Below, one piece after another: positions 26,401-38,400 of a DNA stretch of 64,000 nucleotides. How positions within the stretch are numbered: the first letter of the stretch is position 1; every line of letters starts with the position of its first letter. Where the stretch lies: contig CM074194.1 in the NCBI GenBank assembly GCA_037179385.1, positions 3,861,001-3,925,000 of the forward strand, in the 5' to 3' direction. A program made the translations under genes and the position numbers. The stretch comes from Holothuria scabra. Taxonomy: Eukaryota; Echinodermata; Holothuroidea; Aspidochirotida; Holothuriidae. The notes under the pieces were generated by a model. It saw nothing but the letters and a program-made list of their open reading frames with translations. It was not told the DNA's origin and made no database searches.

Positions 26401-29400
26401 CCCTAAAAAACCATGGTACAATTAAGAAATGACATAATGATGGTTTTGATGGTTTTGTATAATTACCTGCAAAAAGTCTTGAGAGTTCACAACACTGTAA
26501 ACTAAGGACCCTCTCCCTATCCTTTCAAGCTGAAAGGTTTAATAATACTTTTAAGACTTTGATGAGGGTTAGATTTCAGTGCAGAGGTTTGAACCAACCC
26601 CATAAATACTGCAGAGTCGAGACATTATTTTGCAATGACACTTTGTAACACTAAAATATGTGGGAGGACTTTTGAACAGCTTCTCATAACACTAATATAT
26701 ATGGGAGAATTTCGTAAGTTTTCCCCCGCTGCAGATACCACCCTGCTACCAAAATATGCTGCTGCATGCTTTATATCATGTTCTAGAACAAATAAAATAT
26801 TGGTAGGAAAGCTTAATTTCCCACTAGGCTAGCCTAAGGATATTACACAGAAACATACATGTGTAGAATAGGTTCAAAATGCACATATATGCTATACATT
26901 AGGCAATGGCAAAAGTGCCAAGACATTAGACATGATGAAGAAAATTACATCGCAGGGAAAAACTTTACACCTAAAGCTCACAAAAGTACTGCAGATTGTT
27001 GTATAAGGGTTTTTTACCAATGCCTTTTAAATATTTTTGATGTTCTTGGCCAAGTGGATTTTGTTGATCCTCTTCAGTACTCGATTCTGCTTTGTGAAAT
27101 ATGTAGCATCGGCTAGGCCTAACTTAGGCCTACGTTAAGCCTAGGCAGAAAGTACAAGCCCACTTGCTCATTCGAACCATACATTTTGGCCTAAACTTTT
27201 CAGCTAGACACTTTGAGATTTCAACAAAGATCCTTAACATGTGAAAAGAGCAATTTTTGGAGGATATTCGTAATTGCAGAATTGAGGGTGAAAATGGTAA
27301 TTATTCCACCTAAATCAAGATACTTGGCATCTCTGGAGGGACCATCTCCTAACTTTAACCCATTCACATTCCAAATATGGAATCTATCCAAGTTCCCTAC
27401 CTTGTGATATTGTTGTCCCCCGTTGACCCCAGATGACCTTTGACCTTTACCAAAACCAATAGAGACCATCCTCTGACTATAATGCATCCACAAACCAAAT
27501 ATGAAATCTATTCAAGTTTCCTCCCTTGAGATATTGTGTTGACAAGATTTTCAGACTTTGACCCCAGTGACCCCAGATGACCTATGACTGCCACCAAAAA
27601 CAATATGAACCATCTTCTGACAATAACACATCCACATATCAAATATGAAATCTATTCAAGTTCCCTATCTTGAAATATCATGCTGACAAGATTTTCACAC
27701 TTTGACCCCCCGGTGACCCCAGATGACCTTTGACCTATACCGAAAACAAAAGGTACCATCTTCTGACCATAACACACCCACATACCAAATATGAAATCTA
27801 TCCATGTTCCCTATCTTGAAATATCGTGCTAATAAGATTTTCACACTTTGACCCCTGCTGACCACAGATGACCTTTGACCTCCACCAAAAACAATAGGGA
27901 CCATCTTCTGACCAAAACGCATCCACAAACCAAATATGAAATCTATCCAAGTTTCCTCCCTTCAGATATTGTATTGACAAGATTTTCAGACTTTGACCCC
28001 CGGTGACCCCAGATGACCTTTGACCTCCACCAAAAACAATATGAACCATCTTCTGACCAAAACGCATCCACAAACCAAATATGAAATCTATCTAAGTTTC
28101 CTCCCTTGAGATATTGTGCTAACGAGATTTTCAGACTTTGACCCCCCAGTGACCCCAGATGACCTTTGACCTCCACCAAAAACAATATGAACAATCTTCT
28201 GACCATAACACATCCACATACCAAATATGAAACCTATCCAAGTTTCCTATCTTGAAATGTGCTAATAAGATTTTCAGACTTTGACCCCTGGTGACCCCAG
28301 ATGACCTTTGACCTCCACCAAAACATTAGCGACCATCTTCTGGCCATAACGCATCCACATACCAAATATGAAACCTATCCAAGTTTCCTATCTTGAGATA
28401 TTGTGCTAATAAAATTTTCAGACTTTGACCCCCGGTGACCCCAGATGACCTTTGACCTCTGTCAAAAACAATAGGGACCATATTCTGACCATAATGCATT
28501 CACGTATCAAATATGAAATCTAAACAAGTTTCACCCCTTGAGATATTGTGCTAACAAAGTTTTCAGAAAATGACCCCTGCTGACCCCAGATGACCTTTGA
28601 CCTCCACCAAAAACAATAGGGACCATCTTTTGACCAAAACGCATCCACATACTAAATATGAAATCTATCCAAATTTCCTATCTTGAGATATTGTGTTGAC
28701 AAGATTTTCAGACTTTGACCCCCGGTGACCCCAGATGACCTTTGACCTCCACCGAAAACAATATGAACCATCTCCTGACCATAACACATCCACATACCAA
28801 ATATGAAATCTATCCAAGTTCCCTATCTTGAAATATTGTGCTAATAAGATTTTCAGACTTTGACCCCTGGTTACCCCAGATGACCTTTGACCTTCACCAA
28901 AAACAATCGGGACCATCTTCTGACCAAAACGCCTCCGCAAACCAAATATGAAATCTATTCAATTTTTCTCCCTTGAGATATTGTGTTGACAAGTTTTTCA
29001 GACTGTGACCCCCGGTGACCTTTGACCTCCACTGAAAACAATATGAACCATCTTCTGACCATAACACATCCACATACCAAATATGAAATCTATCCAAGTT
29101 CCCTATCTTGAAATATCGTGCTAATAAGATTTTCAGACTCTGACCCCCGGTGACCCCAGATGACCTTTGACCTCCAGCAAAAACACTAGGGACCATCTTC
29201 TGACCATAACGCATCCACATACCAAATATGAAATCTATCCAAGTTTCCTATCTTGAGATATTGTGCTAACGAGATTTTCAGACTTTGACCCCCGGTGACC
29301 CCAGATGACCTTTGACCTCCATCAAAAACAATAGGGACCATCCTCTGACCATAACGCATCCACATACCAAATATGAAATCTATCCAAGTTTCCTATCTTG

Positions 29401-32400
29401 AGATATTGTGCTAACGAGATTTTCAGACTTTGACCCCCCGGTGACCCCAGATGACCTTTGACCTCCATCAAAAACAATAGGGACCATCTTCTGACCATAA
29501 CGCATCCACATACCAAATATGAAATCTATACAAGTTTCCTATCTTGAGATATCGTGCTAACAAAGTTTTCAGAAATTGACCCCTGCTGACCCCAGATGAC
29601 CTTTGACCTCCACCAAAAACAATAGGGTTCTTCCTCTCAATATGGAGCATCCATGTATCAAGTTTGAAAATTGTCAGACATTTCTATCTTGAGATATCGT
29701 GCTAACAAGCAAAGTGTCACAAACACACACACACACACATACACACATACACACACACATACACACACACACACATACACACATACATACACACGCCATC
29801 ATGATTGCATAGGTTTCTCTTATCATCGAAACCAAAAACTGCAATACATAAAATTGGATGCCTGATGTTCATTTTCTGAATAGTATATGGCACTGTACCA
29901 TTAAACATTACTCTATGGAGTTAGTTAATAAGACCTGTTCCAATGTTGTTTTGTCACATGACAGAATTCCTTTAAATTATCTTAATTTATCTCCTGTTTT
30001 AGTAATAACACCTGCAAAAAATTTCCAAGGTACTTGCAATGACCTAATGTAAATTAACTGGGGATTAATAATTCTTATGGTTTTAGGGGAAGCAGCTCCT
30101 TCCTGAAGCTCAGATACTGGATTAGTATTTTAAGTTAAACACTATTAAATATATGTTTATTGAACAATTCCCAATGGCTACATTTCCTGACAAGCTCAAA
30201 GCAAAAACCATTAATATACCACACATGAAACTACTGTACAGTACATCACACGCACACCATATCATTGCAGCAATACATGGCATTTGAATCTTAGATACAG
30301 CAAAGGTAAATAAGATATGAATTCAGGTATCACTGCATATGAGCTTCATGCAGTCAAGATGAAACTGATAAGAGAGGGGAAGAGGAGGGGGCATGAGCTA
30401 TAGGCCTATGCTTGGGAGAGGGAGATTACCTCATATCAAAACAAAGGAAAAATGTGGCTTACTGTACAAACCTTATTAATTTATGTTACTACCCTTCCAT
30501 GCTTTAAAGGAATTTTTGGCATTTTTTGACATGTATCTTACTTATCATTCTGTTTCATTGTCTGTTATCTCTCTTCCCCAGTCCCTCATCCAAATAGAAC
30601 ATTGCCATGTTACAGTATGTCACTGATTTTACCCTCAGGTAAAGGTTCTAACTGATTTGAAAATCATATAAGTAAAACCTAATCTTCAGAGTTTTGATGA
30701 CAAGAATAGAGATGTACAAGAAACATGTTCACAATATTTTGACTGGCTTGATATTGCAACTGCTATGCTACAGTATGACTATATATCACAATGGGGAGAC
30801 TATACTACCATAAAAAGGTTGTAAATCAGCTATGTTGGTGTTGATGTTAACAGTCTGAATTAGATGTGGTACATGTACTTCCCTATTTATTCAAATAAAT
30901 CTTGAACAAAAAAAAACCAAAAAACAAAAAAAAAAACAAAACAAAAAAACATGGAACCACACCATAAATTCTGTACATCTGCATCACTGTGTGAGCGTGG
31001 ACCAGACCCTACCCCTAGCTATTGACATGTATGTAAGGTTCATTACCAAACTGACTAAATTAGTTACTTATTTCCATTAATATTTATGTTTAAAAACAAA
31101 AAAATGTTTGAAGCTGTTAGTAATATACTGGTAACAAATGAAAAGAACGTTCTTCATTGAATAGATATAATGTTGATGGGCTCTGTTAGCCTACAGTCAT
31201 GAAATGAATACAATTCTGTTAATAGTGCTATATGATGCCCCCAATATTGCAAGGCAAAGAGAGAGAGAGAATTTATTATACTTTCTGCTGCCTGAGACAA
31301 CCACCACTCATTAAACTGCTGGGAATGTCTCCTTAAAACTGCTATACACATAGCACTGCCAAAGCCTTGGGGGGAGAGAAAGAGAGATGTTTTGTAGAAT
31401 GTTAAATAGCTCTACAAGGCACAAATAGCAATATTCTGTAAACCAAAACAAGCAGAAAATAATACTAATGATTTACACAAAAAGATACACATGATGAAAC
31501 ATAATGTTGTATAAACTGGACTGGCGGACAGCAAATGTAGATAATTATGTAAAACCTGCAGCACCCGCATATTCAGCTGTTTGGAGGACTGGGACAGGAC
31601 TTACAGTAAGTACTGTACAGTACACAACAATACAGCTGTAGATTGACTGGTAAACATTTATGCAGCGCTGTAGATGTATAAATGCACACAGAGATAATGA
31701 ATGAGCATGATGCTTTTTTTAAACAGACACATGGCAATGATGTTCATTGCTTCAGCCCTCCTGTAATATATTTTAGTTGCAAGCTGTAAAACAAATTATC
31801 AAAAACTGACAAATGCAGTAATTTAAGGGGGAGGGGAGGCATTAAAAAAATACCTACAAGTGGGGCTTTAGCAAGGGTACAGTAACAAGTACTGTTGGTC
31901 CAAAACAGTTTTACTCATACATTGGTGAAGTGATTGCACTTTGAATGCATTAAATATTACTGTAGGTAATCCCCCACTCCAGGAATCCCAAATAATCATA
32001 GACTGTTTGATACTTATGCTCCATGTATACTTCTGGAATAATTTGCTTACCTGCCCATGTTTTTCTCAGGAAGTTGTTACAGGTACAGAATGTAACCAAC
32101 CATCATCCTTTTCTGACTCAGTTTGTTGTTATGAGTTTCCATTCATTTTAATTTGAACCAACTGTCAAATATTTACACTAAAAGCAATTTATGAAAGAAA
32201 ATGTCTTTGTCCCTTACAATGTAGCAGTGTATTATTTAATTTAACTATGAATTTAATTTTATTATTTTACAACTTGATATTATTATTTCATCATTTTAAC
32301 TATTTCATATTAATATTTTACTATTTCATTTTATATTTCAACTCCTCACATTGTTCTTGGAAAACACTTTTTAGTTTTTTTTTTAAGTAATACAATATCC

Positions 32401-35400
32401 ATGGAAGTTTGATTTTGAAAAATCTTTGATCACCAAGTAATATACTAAGTCTACTCCAAAGTTGTACTTCCATACAAAATGGCCTGGACTTTCAGAACCA
32501 GGAACAGCGGGATACCAGTTGTAAGTCTACTCTAAAATACTACAATAGTTCCATGATTATGTGAGTAATAAGGCAGCACTGAATACTGCAACCTGATGTG
32601 CCAATCTTTACACTCAGCCTGTAAGTGAAACGCAGTTAGTTGCTCATCTGCAGAGTTTGCAAGCAGCTGCTAAACACGATTGAAGGTTTTCTATTGAGGT
32701 GAACTACAACATGCCAAGCTACAGGAAAAGAAATGCAGATTACAGGATTAGATGACTAAATGCTGGGGGACCACAAGCACTGACGATGTTGATGATAACA
32801 CAGAAATTGGGCAGATGATATTATTGTGGAAAATCTCACTTTGAGAAATCACTGATAACGAGGTGTCACCTCCCAACAAATGACGTCGGAGCTGAGGAGA
32901 GACAGATCCGTCCCTAGTACTGGCAAAGCTCCTGACGCTTCTCCGAGCTGGGCTGATGCCCCTTCTTTCCAACTGTTTCCGACCTACAGCTATGGTAAAA
33001 TATCAATCAAATAAGTTGAGAGTGCTGCTCAAATATCCTCTTTTCCATTATTTGCAATTTTCACAAAGAAAGAACAGTTCCTGTCTTTACCCAGTACATG
33101 GGGGGTCTATTCAATGTTCACAAGGTTCGATGTTCCCCATTTGCGTATATTTCCACGATTGGGTGATGGTTGCAAGGTTCCTTATTCCCGGGCTCGATGT
33201 TCCCAGAAGAAGGATGTTTCCAATTTTCGGGAACATTGAACCTACAGTATGGAACAGTGAACCCTGGGAACATTGACACAGGCCCCTACATGGTACTTTC
33301 ATTATTCGGCATTCATCTAAAGTATTAAAGAAGCTGGCTGCACATGAAAGTCTCCATTATACATACCAAACAGCATAGTCCCACTACAGTAATAGAACCC
33401 TGCCAGGGAAAAACTTTCAAATGTTAACTTAATTTTTGCTTCTGAAGTGACAGACACTTTCCACAAGTCCTTTTCACAAACTTGAGCAAAATTAGTGTCC
33501 AATGACAAATACTGTTCGCCATTATAAGCGTTTAAGTACATATTCCCTCTGGTATAGGAGCTCATTGGTTTCATGATCCCAAATGTTAAACTTAAAAATG
33601 AACACCATATGAGTTGTAAGCTTTTGTGAAATCAGAAGAAGGATGAAATATTTGAAAGGCACGTTTTTGAAAAATTGTCTTTTTGTTCTTAAAACCATGT
33701 TGAAATTTTGGAAAAATCTGACTAGCAGACCCAGAAAATAAATTTATAGTGGGGCTGTGCATTTTCGGTTAATTCAATATCCGTTTAACCGATTTTATTA
33801 ACCGGCGGTTAACCGTTGAACCGAAAATGACGTAATGTTCACACAACAACAAAAAGTCAACATTTCCAAAGAGCGCCATCACTTTTGTACAGGAAAGCAC
33901 AAGTCTAAAAATGGCTCCGTAAGTCATGTTTGCCCATGTTAGTATGTGGCAAAAATGTTGGTATTTTGCGCTGAATTTATATCATCTTTTCACAGTAAAA
34001 ACCCATCCCGCATTTACTGAAGCTTTCTTCAGACCATGTGCACTTTTAAACATTCCCCCAACAGTTGTATTCCCGCCTGACCCTATGTTATATTGTCAGT
34101 TACTTCATGAAACACTCCCACACCGCTGTTTTGATGCAGCTTGCTTGCGATGCAGTGTTCAATACATGTACAGTGCTCACGTGTTTGTCATAGTAGTGAT
34201 CTGTACAATTGCACTGCAAACAGCACAACCAAGCCCTATTATCCTGCATAAATTAAGGAATTCCCAGCATTCCTACCGTAAAGTTATTTACAGTAGGACT
34301 TATGGAATGTTATCATATGACGTTGTTACGAACGAAAACAATTACGTACGTGGTCCCATGCATGCAGTAGACTTGCGTGCGTATCCGTTTTTACCACTAA
34401 ACAAGGGACCATGTTTTGCTCGATGACATCATATGCACACGATCTAATGCAAAATTTGAATTGCCTCTGCATTGTGATTGGTTCAAATACGTTGATTCTG
34501 AGCCAGCCAATCACAACTCGCGCCATCGCCTATGGGATTTAGTGTGTGAATGTTCCATTTTACTAATATGATATTGGGCAAAGAACAAAATCCCCAAAAC
34601 TTACCTGGTTTGGGAATCTATAAACCCTACTTACCTCATCTCTTACACATATGAACAGCTCCATCTATCGCGGAAGATGTACTGACGAAATAAGTCCTAC
34701 AGAGGGCGTGCGCTAGTTAACCCTTGACCCGTCCTTGCTTAAGCGGCAGCGGAACCCGAGAGACTTCGCTTCGGAACGTTTAGACCAGTGCAGTACCAAT
34801 GGGTAAACCACCAAATGACTAAGGAAACAAAATCACTTGATTAACAGAGAACACTAAATGCAAGAGGAAAAAGTCCACAGGACTTACCGATTCTTATGGA
34901 GAATGGTTCAGGTTGTGTACAGAAGGTCGAGCCATCACCAGCAGGCACAGCAGTTAATAAACATTAGTAGGTGAAGTTAAGCCACCGTGCAGACGAGATT
35001 CCTAGGCGAGATCTCTCATGTTCCAGAGTGGGGCCGGGAGGCGGGATCCAGATGAGGTAAGTAGGGTTTATAGATTCCCAAACCAGGTAAGTTTTGGGGA
35101 ATCTATTTCACTCCTACTTACCTCATCTCTTACACATATGAACAGATTAGCACCGGTTGCATGGCGGGACGGCTGGGACCGGAGACCGAGCCGATAGAGG
35201 AGACTGTCTGGAAGAAGATTGTTTGTGGTGATTCAGCACTGCCTTGGCGAAAGACCCCTCAGCCGAAACTGTATCTGTGAGGTAACAGGAAACAAAGGAG
35301 GACGGTGTCTTCCACGCCGCCGCCTTGATGATATCTTTCAAGGGGACACCTTGAAACCATGCTTTAGAGGTCGCATGAGATCTGACATCATGGGCTCTCA

Positions 35401-38400
35401 CGCGTTCTGATGGTAGTGCAAAGGGCTGGATGAGGTCCCTGATCCATCTGGAGATTGTAGCCTTTGGAGCTAAATTATAAGGACTCCTCGGGATTAGGAA
35501 GAGGTTGTCGGACGTCCTTAAGTGTCTAGTTCTCTTAATGTACTTCTTGAGAGCTCTCACCGGGCATACCAGACTATCCTCTTGTACTGAGGAAACCGAT
35601 TGCATGGCAGGGACGTACGTCTCGGAAGGGTTAAAGGAGATCGTCTGATTTTTAGCTAGGAAAGCAGGATCTGGAAGTAATCTCACGCCGTTCGGGTCAA
35701 ACCGGATGAAGCCCTCCTTCACTGTGAGGGCGTGTAGGAAACTCCTTCTCCTTGCGGAAGCCGCAGCCAGCAGAAAAACCGTTTTGTGAGTCAGATGTTC
35801 TAGACTGATTGAGGATAGTGGTTCGTAAGGTGAGCTGGATAGCCGACTGATAACAGAGTTGATAGACCAGGACAGAGGTAAGTGCCTAGAAGGTGGTCTC
35901 TGGTTGAACATCCCTTTCGGTAGGTGGACAATAGTTTGGTTGTCACCTACGCCAGAACCGTCTTCAAACCCATTGTGAACTGCGGCGATCGCAGATCTAT
36001 AGTTTCTTATTGTACTGACTTGCTTCCACTCGTGGAATAAGGCCGTCAGGAATTCCGTTACTTGGGGAAGGGAAGCTTCCACGGGATTGAAACCATGGTC
36101 TGACGCCCATTGTCTGAATCTGTTAAGTCTGGTATCGTAAGTGCGAATAGCCGATCTTCTCCTAGATCCAGCGGCGATGTTGACAATGTCTGTAGGAAGG
36201 CCTTTCGCTCTGAGGTGATGCTTGAAAGAAGCCACGCAGAAAGACGAAGAGTCTGAAAGCCCCGGTGGCAGACTCTGCCTTGAAGTTGAGTCAGCAGACT
36301 GTGTGAAGGAGGGGGAACCACGGCTGGTTCGGCCAAAAAGGAGCTATGAGTATCATTCTGGCGTTGCAACGGCAGAGTTTGGCCAGTACTAGGTGGATGA
36401 GGTTCCAGGGCGGGAACATGTTTGACCAATCTAGCGCCAAAGCGTCTGTCGTCCACGCTGACGGGTTGAAGAATCTTGTGCAAAATACCGGCAGCTTGGC
36501 GTTTTGGGGGGTTGCAAACAGATCCACGTGTGGCCGTCCCCATAAGCTGAACACGTGATCCGCCCAGACCTGAGACAGAGACCATTCCTTGTGATCCACA
36601 GACCAGCCCCTTGAGAGAGCATCTGCCACGACGTTGTCTTTTCCCGCTAGGTGTGAGGCCTTCAGCAGGATGTTTGCCTTGAGACAGGATAGGATGAGGC
36701 TCTGAACCCTTATGCACAGTGTCTCCGACCTCGTGCCCCCTTGTCTGTTGACGTAGGACACTACGGTTGCGTTGTCCGACATGACCGTCACTGCCTTTCC
36801 TGCCAGGAGGTTTTTCCAATGACTGATTGCCTGGAACACTGCCTCCAGCTCCAGGACGTTGATATGACGGGTTGCCTCCTGAGGGGTCCACTTCCCTGCT
36901 AAAGTTCGATGGTCCCAGGTTGCTCCCCATCCCGTAAGGGACGCATCCGTTGTTATAGTCACCGAGGGTCGGTGCGTCTGAAGTGGTCTGCCCTGGGTCA
37001 GGCTGACGTCGTGAATCCACCAGGTCAAATGAGGTTTGACATCCTCTGTCAACGGGATGTGCTTTTCTGGGTTGTCCAACTTGGGAACAAAATGCTTGAG
37101 GACATGAAACTGGAGTGGCCTCATTCTTAGGCGACACAGGAGCAGAGCATCTACTAGGCTTGCCATCAACCCGAGGCACCTCAGCCATAGCTTGGAACAC
37201 GTAGTCTGTTCCGTTGTAAGAGAAGGCCAGGAAGCGGTGATGGTCTGAGTGAATTGGGATGTGCAAGTAGGCGTCCTTGAGATCCACAGTTGTGGCCCAC
37301 ATGTCCTGATGTAAAGAAGGAATGATCGATGCTAGAGTTTCCATGCGAAAACGTTTCGGGTGAATGAAAGCTTTGTTCAGCGGTTTCAGATTTAAGATGG
37401 GCCTCCACGTATCTGCCTTTTTTTGGCATGAGGAAGAAGGATGATCTGAAGAGGAATGGTGATTCCTCGTGTGTGGCGATCCGGATGGCCTTTTTCTGGA
37501 GAAGATCTGTGATTTCCTGTTCCAGAGCCCGTTTTTGGGTTGGATCGGTTGGGATTTGAGTTATCTTCGAAAGCCCTCCTGCTGGAGGGTCGCTTGTGAA
37601 CTCTATCAAATAACCAAATGTCACTACGTCGAGCACCCAAGCCTTGGGTTGAATTGCTTCCCATTCTTGTGCATATTGTTTTAGTCTCCCCCCCCCCACC
37701 GTCGGAAGCAGACCGGTGGGGTGGGCATCCCTAGGGCTTGGAAAGCTTTCCCGTCGCAGGTCTGGATGGTTGAGGTTTCCAAGAGCCTGCCTGTCTGCTA
37801 GGGGGACGATTGTTTGACCTCATGCGTTGTCGAGAGAAATCCCTGTCTGGGCCTGGAAAGGCCGGGCGAGGCTGATGTAGAGGGCGCCGGGCATCCGAAC
37901 GTCTTACAAAGCGTGTCGACGACGTAGAAGTTGAGGGCCTAGAGGAAGGCCTTTGCTTGAAGGAAGACCTAGGCCTGAAGTCTGCATCCTTCATATCTTT
38001 ATGTCGCTTAACTTCCTGTTGCAAAAGTTCCCATTAAACAAGTCCGGACCAAGGAGGGGAACATTTTCAAATTTCTTTTTGATTGAGTCAGAAGGCCAGG
38101 TAAGGTTGTTCAGGATAAGAGCTCTTCGCTGCATAGACGCCTTGACAGAAACCCTCGCAAACTGATCAAAAACTAAACGAGAAATAGGTCCCAGAAGGTT
38201 GATCAACATCCCAGTGTCCCATCTGGAAACCAATATCTCCTGAGACTGGCGAAATGCCATATTGACAATCTCAGCAATAAGTAATAAGGACGACGAGAAT
38301 TTCATCCCTGTTCTAGCCGCCATATCAATCTTGGACAACTCGGCTTCTGAAGTTCTCCTTTCTTTTGAGAAAAAAGCGTCCCTTGGAATCTACAATATTG

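Larger units (their letters stand above)
20382..32869 (-). other. Intron 5 of host gene, 12.5 kb
   Basis: Holds short TTAA elements (20560-20880, 22314-22610, 22942-23203, 23247-23410, 23406-23984, 24703-24871), the 145-bp DR1 array (27337-29715), a CA microsatellite at its edge (29719-29795) and an A-rich tract at 30910-30950. Between 24900-27300 and 29900-32860 I see no gene. Confidence 0.55.

Noticed and set aside
27221..29650. A series of minus-strand ORFs with similar peptides (FHIWYVDALWSEDG-like)
   Set aside because: They follow the 145-bp tandem unit, whose length is not a multiple of three, so frames break at each unit. The resemblance is due to the DNA repeat.
33926..34426. 166-codon plus-strand ORF inside the hAT-like element
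   Set aside because: No transposase signature (no BED finger, RNase H-like or dimerisation motif visible), and composition looks random. Kept only as part of the element.
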